From Paenibacillus puerhi (GTDB lineage: Bacteria; Bacillota; Bacilli; Paenibacillales; NBRC-103111): a stretch of 64,000 nt of DNA. The notes beneath the pieces were generated by a model. It saw only the letters and a list, made by a program, of their open reading frames with translations. It searched no databases and had not been told where the DNA came from. Below are positions 44,040-52,315 of this stretch, in pieces (position 1 is the stretch's first letter; every line of letters begins with the position of its first letter). A program made the position numbers and the translations under genes. Where the stretch lies: contig NZ_WUWM01000003.1 in NCBI RefSeq assembly GCF_009846885.1, positions 1 to 64,000 on the forward strand. The letters run 5' to 3'.

Positions 44040-46964
44040 CTATTCCAGGATAGTGACGTCTTCTATAATAATTATCTTGGATAAGAACGTCACTATAATT
44101 CTCGTGCTGCCCGGTTTGAGCGCCGTAAGGAAGCCATTGGCATCGATTGTGGCTAAGTCCGGATCTTCAATTTCAATCGTCGCCCAAGCGGTCGCGTCTT
44201 CCCTCGATTCGTCGTCAAAGTCCGCGAAGACTAAGAGGTTAGTTGTCTCCCCTACTCTCAGCGGGTTTGAAGACAACCAGGCGTCGATGGACACCAATTG
44301 ACGCGATGCCGTCGTCACCATCACCGGCACGTTCTTTGTTATGTGGCCATAGGTGACGACGATGTTCGTGGTTCCGTTTGCGACCGCTGTCACGACGCCC
44401 GTATTACTGACCGTCGCAACTCTTGTGTCGGTGCTCTCATATTGCGCCACTCCGGTTACGTTGAGCGATGTGTGGTCATTGAAGCCCGCCGTAATGACGA
44501 GCGCATATGTCGCACCAGTTACCGTCAACGTAACATTGGCCGGATTGGATGTCAGAAGCGTCAAGGTCGGGGCAGGCGGCGCGATCGTCACCGTCACCGG
44601 AACGTTCTTTGTTAAGCCGCCATAGGTGACGGCGATGTTCGTGGCTCCGTTTGCGACCGCTGTCACGACGCCCGTATTACTGACCGTCGCAACGCTCGGG
44701 TCGGTGCTCGCATATTGCGCCATTCCGGTTACGTTGAGCGATGTGTGGTCATTGAAGCCCGCCGTAATGACGAGCGCATATGTCGCACCAGTTACCGTCA
44801 ACGTAACATTGGCCGGATTGGATGTCAGAAGCGTCAAGGTCGGGGCAGGCGGCGCGATCGTCACCGTCACTGGCACGTTCTTTGTTAAGCCGCCATAAGT
44901 GACGACGATGTTCGCGGTTCCGCTTGCGACCGCCGTCACGACGCCCGCATTACTGACCGTCGCGACGCTCGGGTCGGTGCTCGCATATTGCGCCACTCCG
45001 GTTACGTTGAGCGATGTGTGGTCATTGAAGCCCGCCGTAATGACGAGCGCATATGTCGCACCAGTTACCGTCAACGTAACATTGGCCGGATTGGATGTCA
45101 GAAGCGTCAAGGTCTGGGCAGGCGGCGCGATCGTCACCGTATATTGCACAGACGCTGTTGCCGGAGTTGTAGCCGAATCTGTCGCGCTGATCGTGAAGCT
45201 ATACGTGCCGCTAGCGCTTGGAGTTCCAGAAATAACCCCTGTGTTTTCATCCAAATCCAGTCCCGCAGGCAGTTGTCCGCTGGTGACTGCATAAGTAATG
45301 GCTCCTGTCCCACCAGATGCTGCTACACTGCCGGTATAGGCTTGTCCCACAACCAACTGCGAAGTGGATGATATCGATTCAGGCAATTCGATAGGTATTG
45401 TAACCGTATATTCAAATGTCGCAACCGAGCTATTCTCCCAGCCAGGTTGAACGGCGATGGCTTTAATCGTTGTACGGCTCGTAATGATGATCGGTCCCGT
45501 ATACGGCGTGCTGGACGTGGTCGGCGTGCTGCCATCTGTCGTATAGTAGATTGTTGCGCCAGCCGTTGCGCTAAGCGCTGCTTGCGTACCTGACACGACA
45601 GCTCCGCCAGCAGGGTTGGCTGTCGGTGTCGCGAGAATTGGCTGTGAAAAGCCGACATGAACAAGGAATGAAGTGGATACTGTGCCATTCTTCTTATCAT
45701 CTGCTGTTACAGTTATGGTTGCTGTCCCTTGATTAAGAAGTGTAAGTTTAATCGTGTAAAAACCATTCTCTGAATACAACTCTGATTTAACGATATTTAC
45801 ATTATCCGAAACTACAGAATAAGATAATTCATCTCCATCAGGATCTGTAAAGTGATCGTCTATATCAATATATTCTATACTCCCTACAGTAAGTTCACGT
45901 TTAGCAAATTCGCTTACCACTTGAGGAGAACGATTTACTGGTGTATTTTCATTGTCATCATTGTCGTTACTGTCGTTACTGTCGTTACTCCCACCTCCAC
46001 CTCCACCTCCACCTCCACCTCCTGAACTTGAACCACTGCTCGAAGGTGATGAAGGATTTGTTTTTCCGGTTTCAATTATTTGAATAGGTCCATTAGGAGT
46101 CGTATCCTTATTGTACTCTACACGGATTTTACTTTCTGAAGGTAGGTTTTCTACTTTAATAGTAACGCTTTTCTTATCTTCAGAAAGTGTTACATTCTCT
46201 ATGGGAATAACTTTTCCATTCTCGTCTGTTAAAACTAAGTCTTCAGGCGATAACGCTTGAAGTTCTTTTGTAAAAGTTATTGTTAAGGTTTTGTCGTCAA
46301 CCTGTGTAACAGTATCTATTTTCGGACTAATTTCATCTTGAACCTTTAAAAATTTTGACGCTACGAGTGCCACAGCTTGACGCTCTGCATTACCCTGGGG
46401 ATTAAAACCTTCTCCAGTCCCACTAATCAACCCTAATTCAACAGCGGCAGCAACGGAGTCCTTAGCGTAATCAGCAATTTGTCCCGCATCAGAGAAAGAT
46501 AAGTTAGCTGCCTTACCTGTCACATCTGTGCCTAATGCTCGTACAAAGAGAACAGCCATATCTTGGCGAGAAAGATTGGCTCCAGTTCCAAATGTTCCAT
46601 CCCCATTACCCTCAATTAAACCTGCTTTGGCTGCAGCTTCTACATAACTAAAGGCATAGTGTGTGTTAGATACATCGGAAAACGTTGAGGTTGCTGGGGC
46701 ACTAGTTACATCTAAGTTCAATGCTTTTGCCAAAATAATTGCAAAATCTTGTCTTTCAATTCTCCCCGTGGGATCGAATTTCCCATCACCTTTACCATTT
46801 ATAATACCTGCTTCTGCTAACCCCAGGATAGCATCTTTTGCGTAAGAGCCGTTGATATCTGTTAAATCTGTTGCTGCAAGAGCACTCAACGAAAATGAAG
46901 ACAAAGCTAACAAACCACTTAATAGTAAGTTATTTATTACTTTAAAGACTATTTTCTTTTTCAA
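44040..46964 (-). CDS. Large S-layer-type surface protein with SLH motifs and Ig-like repeats
   Basis: A 974-residue secreted protein. Signal peptide (to about residue 30, ending ALAA), three SLH motifs (ITDINGSYAKDAI region; FSDVSNTHYAFSYVEAAAKA; FSDAGQIADYAKDSVAAAVE) anchoring it to wall polymer, an Ig-like domain, then a run of 11 glycines encoded by a CCACCT hexamer tract and an SND/DN-rich spacer. Beyond it come a cadherin-like segment, a chitobiase-type beta domain (YYTTDGSTPTTSSTPY), a putative-Ig domain (SGQLPAGLDLDENTGVISGT) and three almost identical 91-residue BIG_2-type repeats, plus a diverged fourth. The start is TTG 46964 after AGGAGAGG. Likely a cell-surface adhesin or S-layer component. 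Confidence 0.87.
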   Translation of the reverse strand: MKKKIVFKVINNLLLSGLLALSSFSLSALAATDLTDINGSYAKDAILGLAEAGIINGKGDGKFDPTGRIERQDFAIILAKALNLDVTSAPATSTFSDVSNTHYAFSYVEAAAKAGLIEGNGDGTFGTGANLSRQDMAVLFVRALGTDVTGKAANLSFSDAGQIADYAKDSVAAAVELGLISGTGEGFNPQGNAERQAVALVASKFLKVQDEISPKIDTVTQVDDKTLTITFTKELQALSPEDLVLTDENGKVIPIENVTLSEDKKSVTIKVENLPSESKIRVEYNKDTTPNGPIQIIETGKTNPSSPSSSGSSSGGGGGGGGGGGSNDSNDSNDNDDNENTPVNRSPQVVSEFAKRELTVGSIEYIDIDDHFTDPDGDELSYSVVSDNVNIVKSELYSENGFYTIKLTLLNQGTATITVTADDKKNGTVSTSFLVHVGFSQPILATPTANPAGGAVVSGTQAALSATAGATIYYTTDGSTPTTSSTPYTGPIIITSRTTIKAIAVQPGWENSSVATFEYTVTIPIELPESISSTSQLVVGQAYTGSVAASGGTGAITYAVTSGQLPAGLDLDENTGVISGTPSASGTYSFTISATDSATTPATASVQYTVTIAPPAQTLTLLTSNPANVTLTVTGATYALVITAGFNDHTSLNVTGVAQYASTDPSVATVSNAGVVTAVASGTANIVVTYGGLTKNVPVTVTIAPPAPTLTLLTSNPANVTLTVTGATYALVITAGFNDHTSLNVTGMAQYASTDPSVATVSNTGVVTAVANGATNIAVTYGGLTKNVPVTVTIAPPAPTLTLLTSNPANVTLTVTGATYALVITAGFNDHTSLNVTGVAQYESTDTRVATVSNTGVVTAVANGTTNIVVTYGHITKNVPVMVTTASRQLVSIDAWLSSNPLRVGETTNLLVFADFDDESREDATAWATIEIEDPDLATIDANGFLTALKPGSTRIIVTFLSKIIIIEDVTILE
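44353..45171. repeat. Three tandem 273-bp repeats encoding BIG_2-type domains
   Basis: Units at about 44353-44625, 44626-44898 and 44899-45171 are nearly identical at DNA level (for example the shared stretch GTTACGTTGAGCGATGTGTG in each). The high identity implies recent duplication or gene conversion, and allows copy-number change by recombination. Confidence 0.85.
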
Positions 46965-47329
46965 CCAAACCTCTCCTGTTCAAGTAAAAAGTGATAATAG
47001 GTAAAGCATATCCATTTGCAGGGTCGTCGGCACCGACGTCTTTGAATGAAGACGACTTTAAGTCCGTATCCACCTTCAAACCGAAAATCAACGCTACAAC
47101 CTTAGCGAATTGCGCCCAGTTCATCTCATCCTTGAGACCGAAATTGCCCTCGTGCACACCGTCGAATACACCAGCGGATATCATCGCGTCGAACTTGGCT
47201 TTCGTTGCTTCATCCAGATCCTTCAAGTCCGTAAAGTCGGCTGAAGTCTTCGTTGCGTCTGCTGCAAAGCTGACGGGAAATGAAAGCACAGTAGTACCGC
47301 CATCAGCGATCCGACAATTTTTTCCTCAT
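46942..47329 (-). pseudogene. Truncated SLH-domain protein with frameshifted signal peptide
   Basis: ATG 47329 (GAGGGACAAACG upstream) begins MRKK; the expected signal peptide KKIVGSLMAVLLCFHF continues in another frame, and the mature start LSFPVSFAADATKTSADF in a third, so the signal region is broken by small indels. The rest reads one SLH motif (LDEATKAKFDAMISAGVFDG, GNFGLKDEMNWAQFAKVVAL) and then part of another (FKDVGADDPANGYALPII), after which it collapses into the leader of the S-layer gene at 46964. It is a relic whose promoter region (47373-47442) may now drive the S-layer gene. Confidence 0.7.
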
Positions 47330-47372
47330 CGTTTGTCCCTCAGTGAAGTATGATATGATATCGATTTTCCCC

Positions 47373-47442
47373 CTTGTATTTTATCATGGTAGATTAGCCA
47401 ATTAATGAAACTTAAAGAAAACTTTAAGTTCGCGCTCGAGAT
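47373..47442 (-). promoter_or_regulatory. Promoter-like 70-bp element upstream of the SLH genes
   Basis: Shares 64 of 70 bases with 60585-60654, upstream of csrA. On the minus strand it contains the inverted repeat CTTAAAG AAAA CTTTAAG, then TTAATT-N16-TAAAAT, a plausible -35/-10 pair. The position, 45-115 bp upstream of the SLH relic start, suits a promoter for that gene and possibly for the S-layer gene behind it. Confidence 0.6.
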
Positions 47443-47510
47443 CAAGCAAGCCAAAGAAACAGATTACAAAGATAATTGGCTGGAAGAATGTTGATTCGAT
47501 GCGATATTAA

Positions 47511-47541
47511 GCACTCCACACATGTGGAGTGTACAGTGTTA
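47511..47541 (+). repeat. CATGTGGAG dispersed element, copy F
   Basis: GCACTCCACACATGTGGAGTG, the best palindrome in the family, then TACAGTGTTACTA; preceded by ATATTAA as in copy D. It lies 27 bp from the recombinase pseudogene. Copy G at 49958-49992 is the direct repeat on the other side of that module. Confidence 0.75.
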
Positions 47542-47567
47542 CTAAAATGGAAGGGGCAGGAATAGTC

Positions 47568-48880
47568 CTACGCCCCTTGTTGTTCCAGCGTCCTTACGGA
47601 TTGAGGGCGGGAAATGTTGTAATGTATGGCTTTGATTGATCCGTCGTCATTGACTTCGATTTTTTGAATGAGTCTTTGGAGTACCTGCTTCAAGACTTGC
47701 TCATCGTCAATGTCAAGTTTGGTGAAGCGGGATATTTGCTTTCTAAAGGCACGGAGTTGTTCTTCTGTGTCTTTTTTTGTTTCAAGTAGGCTTTCAATCT
47801 CTGCCTTCCTTTGGGAAAGCCTACCTTGTTCAAATTGGATATGCTCATTCTGTACTTTGAACTGTGCTATGTCGATAACCTTTTCTGTGTAGAGTTGCAA
47901 AAGGCTTTGAAACTCTCTGTTGAGCTTGTTCAGGCGTTTTGTGACGGTAGCTAGTTCTTTCAAGTATTTCGTATGCTGTTCATTAGCTTTTGTGTTTGCC
48001 GCCCCGTAGAGCCTTTCTAGCTTAATGTTGTCAGTAATCAGTTCCTTCAGTTCATCTTTGACAGCTTGCAATAAATTGTCGTATCCAATGATATGAGAGG
48101 AACAGTAAGACGTTGAGTGCTTCACATAACCAACGCATACATAAGCCCCGCCGCTCTTTTTTCTTCTGTCTTTGCGGAAGGTCATACCCTTACAGCAATC
48201 AGCACATACGGCTATGTGAGCAAATAAACTTTCACTACCGTTACTGTTGTTCCTGCCTTTTTTCTTCATCTTCTCCAATACGGCTAAGTGCTCGTCCATT
48301 GTGATAATGGCAGGATGTGCATTTTCATGGACTACTTGCTCGCTAGGATCTACACGTCTACGCTTCTTGGAGATGAAGTCTCTTGTCTCTTCACGATGAT
48401 GTACAAGAGTGCCTGTGTAGACAATGTTTTTGAGAATGACGCTTACGGAACTTTGATTCCATAATGCCCCTGCTTTCCCGCCGCCTGATACTGTTCTAGG
48501 AGTTGGAATCTCCCTACTAATGAAGAAGTTACTGATTTTGTACATACCCCAATCCTGATACAGATAGAGGTCGAAAATTTCCCGAACAATAGGTGCATAA
48601 TCCTCGTCAAGTACCTGCTTCTTACCGTCACGCTTGTAGCCAAATGCAGGTAGAGAAGCCTTGTAGACTCCCTGTCGTGCGCTAGCCTTCAGCCCTATTT
48701 TAATGCGGTCAGATAGTTTGCGCTTTCTTCTTCAGCAAGTACAGCCTTTAATTGAAATGTTAGTTTGCTTGTGCATGTTGATGTGTCATAGCTATCCTCA
48801 GGCAGAATTAAGCGAATATCCATTGACTCAATTTCATGCGCTGTCTGAAGATTTTCGATAGTGTTTCTATTCTAAAGCAT
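47568..48880 (-). pseudogene. Large serine recombinase, frameshifted and truncated
   Basis: The minus strand reads the body of a SpoIVCA/TndX-type large serine recombinase. The upstream part (48880-48720) gives IENLQTAHEIESMDIRLILP and LKAVLAEEES, the end of the resolvase domain; a single-base loss near 48718 then shifts frame into KLSDRIKIGLKASARQGVYK. The last 325 codons are open and contain the recombinase domain (LKNIVYTGTLVHHREETRDF), the zinc ribbon (CADCC ... CSSH) and a long coiled coil. The catalytic Ser region is missing altogether. Non-functional in this form, but the DNA-binding part may still be translated from an internal start. Confidence 0.8.
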
Positions 48881-49071
48881 TTTGATTTGATAGGGAGATA
48901 AGTATATTAGCTAACTTCATGTTAATACTAGAAACATCATGCTCCTTATTCTCGCCCTACCGATGTGGTAGGGGCTTCTTTGTAAAATTTTCAGGCGGGT
49001 ATGACAAGCCTTAACTTCGACGTGGATGCAAAGACCTTTTCACCAGCTACTGGGTAGGGTCTTACTGATAT
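48881..49071. other. Gap after the recombinase, no gene
   Basis: No ORF is supported. It contains TCTCGCCCTACCGATGTGGT, then AGGGGCTTCTTT, an incomplete hairpin, and AT-rich sequence. Confidence 0.3.
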
Positions 49072-49098
49072 AAAAAAGCCGTCTAAAAGGCGGCTTTT
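49072..49098 (-). terminator. Terminator of the HTH/membrane-protein operon
   Basis: On the minus strand AAAAGCCGCC TTTTA GACGGCTTTTTT; a GCCG.C stem followed by a U-run, 8 bp past the HTH stop codon. Confidence 0.7.
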
Positions 49099-49105
49099 CT
49101 ACTAA

Positions 49106-49312
49106 TCAAAAATAAAACAATTCCTCAAATTTCTTGTCTAAAGCTATACATAAAATGAGGGCTAATTTAGCAGTCGGGCAAAACTGTCCTGTTTCAATTG
49201 AGCTGATTGTTTGGCGTGATACTCCCACCATTTCAGCTAATTGTCCCTGTGAAAGATTTTTTTCTGCCCTCGCTACTTTAAGGCGGTTATTTAATACTAA
49301 TTCATCCTTCAA
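49106..49312 (-). CDS. Small Cro/C1-type HTH regulator
   Basis: A 68-residue single-domain XRE regulator with NLSQGQLAEMVGVSRQTISS and IETGQFCPTAKLALILCIAL, similar in size and layout to the one at 33431-33625. The start is TTG 49312 after GGAGGG. It follows the membrane-protein gene with a 4-bp gap, so both are on one transcript, with the order reversed relative to the other pair in the window. Probably represses its own operon. Confidence 0.85.
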   Translation of the reverse strand: MKDELVLNNRLKVARAEKNLSQGQLAEMVGVSRQTISSIETGQFCPTAKLALILCIALDKKFEELFYF

Positions 49313-49316
49313 ATAA

Positions 49317-49622
49317 TTACCCTCCTATAAAAAACGCTATTGTACTAGCGATCACAGCAGTTATTCCCAATATGGAAGCAGCTAATAATTTCCCTGACTT
49401 TAATTGAGAATATTTATATATGCTTCTTCCGGCGACACATGCGGTGAAAAGTGCATAAAGGTCATAACTATAAACTCCGTGCATCAAATTCCATATTGCA
49501 AAAATAAGCGTCAAGGCAAGGACAAATATCAAACTTATATCGTTTGAATCCCCCTCGATTTTTTCTTCTCTTTCGTCAAGACCGGATTTTCTGCTCTTTT
49601 CTAAAATTTCTTCCTTTTTCAT
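49317..49622 (-). CDS. Small membrane protein paired with HTH regulator (DUF6442-like)
   Basis: A 101-residue protein beginning MKKEEILEKSRKSGLDEREE, typical of the uncharacterised DUF6442 proteins, followed by about three hydrophobic segments (ISLIFVLALTLIFAIWNLMH; YALFTACVAG; LLAASILGITAVIASTIAFF). ATG 49622 follows GGAAGGGGTTTTAAA; the longer frame upstream is not supported. Encoded directly before its HTH partner. Function unknown. Confidence 0.8.
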   Translation of the reverse strand: MKKEEILEKSRKSGLDEREEKIEGDSNDISLIFVLALTLIFAIWNLMHGVYSYDLYALFTACVAGRSIYKYSQLKSGKLLAASILGITAVIASTIAFFIGG

Positions 49623-49892
49623 TTTAAAACCCCTTCCTTTGTGTTGAGAATAATATAGCAGCTTTTTCACTGGATATCAAGTATACTTGTCATAAATACA
49701 TTAAAACTTGTCATAATGACGATATAAATTATCAATCTGACAAATGTACTTGTCTTGCTGAAATATCAACCTTACCGCTTTGTGCGAGGATGTGATACAA
49801 AGCCTATGCTAAATACTATTGAGTACGTTAAAAATGCCACAACCTCAAAAAGGGGATAGTCCCAAAATTTATACTTTCTTATATCTAAATAA

Positions 49893-49919
49893 AAGGGCGA
49901 CTGTTGTCAGCCGCCCCTT
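49893..49919 (-). terminator. Intrinsic terminator downstream of the DinB gene
   Basis: On the minus strand GGGCGGCTG ACAA CAGTCGCCC followed by TTTTATTTAG. Confidence 0.7.
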
Positions 49920-49957
49920 CATTGAGTAAATGCTATCCCTGTCATTTGTTTTCAGTG

Positions 49958-49992
49958 TCTACACGTCACATGTGGAGTGTATAGTGTCAACA
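49958..49992 (+). repeat. CATGTGGAG dispersed element, copy G
   Basis: CTACACGTCACATGTGGAGTG then TATAGTGTCAACAC. The right part (GGAGTGTAYAGTGTYA) matches copy F at 47511-47541 in the same orientation. Confidence 0.65.
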
Positions 49993-50050
49993 CATCGAAT
50001 TGGACTCATACTGGGACGCAAAAACCAATTGTTAATTATTAAACGAAGCC

Positions 50051-50518
50051 TTAGCGATGCTGCTGTTTGATTACGCGCAACATTTCCATCATTTTTCCTG
50101 CATGGAAAGCTTCGTGCACAACGACGAACCCGGCGCATTCGCCCAAACTGGCATAACCGAAGTATAGCGGGTCCAGGCGGTCGTCGAATCGCTTGGGCGC
50201 GATGGATCGGATTCGTTCTTGCTGCATTTTCAATAAAGAAATAAGTTCTTCAAGGGAAGGAGGTTGTTCAGTCCAGTCAGCCGGAGTTGTTCCCGATTCG
50301 AACCATTCCGAGAACGAAACGGGAAGAAACCCCGTATCTCGCTCCGGATACCGAAACAACATCCTCTCTGCCACGATAAGAATATGCCCCGTTTGCCAAC
50401 GGATTGTATTGGGGAACGGCTTCACCTGAATGTCCGCCAGCTCCGCGGGGCAATCCGACACAACGTCGATGCACCAATCCCGAGCCGTTTGCAAGGAAAA
50501 TTCGATCGTATGCTTCAT
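50051..50518 (-). CDS. DinB-superfamily protein
   Basis: A 155-residue DinB/YfiT-type protein. The first metal His is in WQTGHILIVAERML (near residue 45), and the later pair in VVVHEAFHAGKMMEML (near residue 135). It has the W/P-rich loop (SEWFESGTTPADW) common in this family. Thiol-dependent transferase or hydrolase activity is possible but unproven. ATG 50518 follows GGGGAGGTAATTT. It is the second of three DinB-family genes in the window; the three are not close paralogues. Confidence 0.83.
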   Translation of the reverse strand: MKHTIEFSLQTARDWCIDVVSDCPAELADIQVKPFPNTIRWQTGHILIVAERMLFRYPERDTGFLPVSFSEWFESGTTPADWTEQPPSLEELISLLKMQQERIRSIAPKRFDDRLDPLYFGYASLGECAGFVVVHEAFHAGKMMEMLRVIKQQHR

Positions 50519-50859
50519 AAATTACCTCCCCTCGCATCCTGTCGCGGCGCATGATAACTGAATTTTAGCATGACGATGCCTTCTGCATTTCTTCTGGGTT
50601 GCTCTTTTTCAATCTTTCTATATCACTCAAACCAAGCTAAAGGAAAGGAGAACAATGTTAGAACTGCCACCTACTTTAAGGCGCTAGAGAAAGAAGATAT
50701 TTGACTAGAATTAAGGTAAGGCTACCTCTTTTTTTGATTGGCTTATGGAACGCATTATTGACCTACCCAGTACGGAATGAATTGCTTTTTTTGTTTGCGG
50801 CGGAGTTTACCCTTGTTTGCTCCGTACCACAGAGGGGCGGCAAGCCCCCCTTGTCTTGT
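50519..50859. other. Gap holding a relic gene start and a GC hairpin
   Basis: On the plus strand AAAGGAGAACA at about 50644 leads into a frame reading NNVRTATYFKALEKEDI then stop, which looks like the broken start of a GNAT acetyltransferase (weak evidence). AGGTAAGGCTACCTCTTTTTTT near 50714-50735 is a short plus-strand terminator. AGGGGCGGCAAGCCCCCC near 50832-50850 is a GC hairpin just past the methyltransferase stop. Confidence 0.35.
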
Positions 50860-51633
50860 TTATTTCCGAACCGCTTCGTACACAAATTTTTGCTTTCCGT
50901 TACTTGGTTCTTTTCCCCAAACAAAATCGGCAGACACAACTACATCAGAAAATCCGATATTTTCTAAAACTAGCTTGAACTCTTCCACACCATACCAACG
51001 TAATGCGAAACGTTGCAATTCGGTTTGAATAAGCTTTCCGTTCCGCCACTTCTCATACTTCAAGTAGGAAACTTTGTACTGGTTAAATAAATCAGCTTCT
51101 ACAAGCTTATCTTCCATTGTGATCGTATCGCCATTCGGTAAATGGAAGGTTGATGTACCTCCAGACTTACCCATATCAAAATTGTTGTCAGGTAGGAAAA
51201 GATCAAGCATCAGATATCCACCGGGTTGAAGATGCTCATAAAGTCGCCTTAAGGCTTTTAGAGATTCTTGACGGTCTTCGATCAATAAAAAGGAACCACC
51301 CGGAATAATGATTGCCTCATATTTATTGGGCAGGGAAAGTTCCTGTAGATTTGATTCGTATAAATTGGCTTTAAGCCCCCGCTCTTCACAACGTTGACGG
51401 CAAGAAGCCAACATTTCAGGGGAATAGTCAACTCCATCAACAAGAAGCCCCGATTCTAGAAGTGGAATTATTACTCGTCCAGATCCGACCATTGCCTCGA
51501 GAATACGTCCCTTACAATGCTTTAGCTTATCTTGATAATATTCTAAATCACCGCAGAAAGATTGCCCAATTTTTTTGGTAAGGTCATAAACCTCAGTACA
51601 AAGTTCACCGTAATAACTAAACGACATAAGCAT
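50860..51633 (-). CDS. Class I SAM-dependent methyltransferase
   Basis: A 257-residue methyltransferase. Motif I is GRILEAMVGSGRVIIPLLES, with VDGVDYSPEML as the acidic loop and IIPGGSFLLIEDRQ, LKALRRLYEHLQPGGYLMLD as later Rossmann motifs. Note that the usual GxGxG is LEAMVGSGR, a variant seen in a Bacillota clade. The C-terminal beta region (about residues 165-255) probably contacts the substrate, which is unknown. The start is ATG 51633 (GGAGGGAAA upstream), or the ATG two codons later. Monocistronic. Confidence 0.82.
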   Translation of the reverse strand: MLMSFSYYGELCTEVYDLTKKIGQSFCGDLEYYQDKLKHCKGRILEAMVGSGRVIIPLLESGLLVDGVDYSPEMLASCRQRCEERGLKANLYESNLQELSLPNKYEAIIIPGGSFLLIEDRQESLKALRRLYEHLQPGGYLMLDLFLPDNNFDMGKSGGTSTFHLPNGDTITMEDKLVEADLFNQYKVSYLKYEKWRNGKLIQTELQRFALRWYGVEEFKLVLENIGFSDVVVSADFVWGKEPSNGKQKFVYEAVRK

Positions 51634-52001
51634 TTTCCCTCCGTGTGTTGTTGGTTATGGATAGGATTATATCTGCTGACTATCCCTTCCGTACCTTAAA
51701 AAACTGAATTTTTGAGTATTAATCACTAACATGATACTCACTCGCCTTCTATGTAAATTTAATCCAACTATAGGCTTCCGGGTATTTTCAGTCAATGGTA
51801 CAATACAGAATAATTAAGCTTATGTCCTTCAGCACAAGGGAATTAGAACGCGAATACTGCCACATGTGATTCGGTTAATAATAAAAGATGAAAACCATCA
51901 AGCATAAAGCCGCTTATATCTCCTTCGATATTTATAGTTTGCTATTTGGATCAATACAGCTATAATTAAACAATCACAGTTATAGCTTTTAAGGAGACAT
52001 C
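51634..52001. other. AT-rich intergenic region
   Basis: No gene is supported. It presumably holds the methyltransferase promoter on the left and the promoter of the small gene at 52002 on the right (TTTGGATCAATACAGCTATA, then ATTAAA, about 51951-51970). Confidence 0.35.
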
Positions 52002-52169
52002 ATGAAGAACCCACAAGGAATTACAGAGCAAGAAAAATTATTGCTGCTTAACAATAGCGCTTTCACTATACTTCCTCCAACAAATAGCTTATATACAGGC
52101 TACCTCCCCAGATCAATGAAGCAGAGAAGAAAGAAGTCTATGTTTCAAAGGTTCACCAAAAACAAATAA
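52002..52169 (+). CDS. 55-residue small ORF, possibly frameshifted
   Basis: ATG 52002 has an excellent AAGGAGACATC start signal and reads 55 codons: MKNPQGITEQEKLLLLNNSA, then FTILPPTNSLYTGYLP, ending in a basic tail. After about codon 37 the neighbouring frame reads more protein-like sequence (INEAEKKEVYVSKVHQKQIK, then ILKEAKDLCCRLKLN, stop near 52238), so a single-base indel may have split an original gene of about 75-80 codons. Unknown function. Confidence 0.45.
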   Translation: MKNPQGITEQEKLLLLNNSAFTILPPTNSLYTGYLPRSMKQRRKKSMFQRFTKNK

Positions 52170-52315
52170 AACATGCCTATTTTACTAATATTCTGAAAGA
52201 AGCAAAGGACCTATGTTGTAGACTAAAATTAAATTAAAATTGCTACAATTGCACCATGCCCTACTTACCTTTATATCCTATACTTACAGCAGCAAACCAA
52301 AAGGAGTGAACTGAT

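Larger units (their letters stand above)
49623..50050. other. Gap with promoter-like AT-rich DNA, a terminator and element copy G
   Basis: No gene is supported. Near 49670-49730 the motif ACTTGTCATAA and variants occur several times (CATAATGACGATATAAATTA), a likely promoter/operator area for the HTH-membrane operon, with TTGTCAT repeats that the small regulator may bind. The terminator at 49893-49919 and the element at 49958-49992 occupy the rest. Confidence 0.4.

Noticed and set aside
28700-50000. CRISPR array or direct-repeat cassette locus
   Set aside because: The dispersed element copies are hundreds to thousands of bases apart and variable in length; no regular spacer structure exists.
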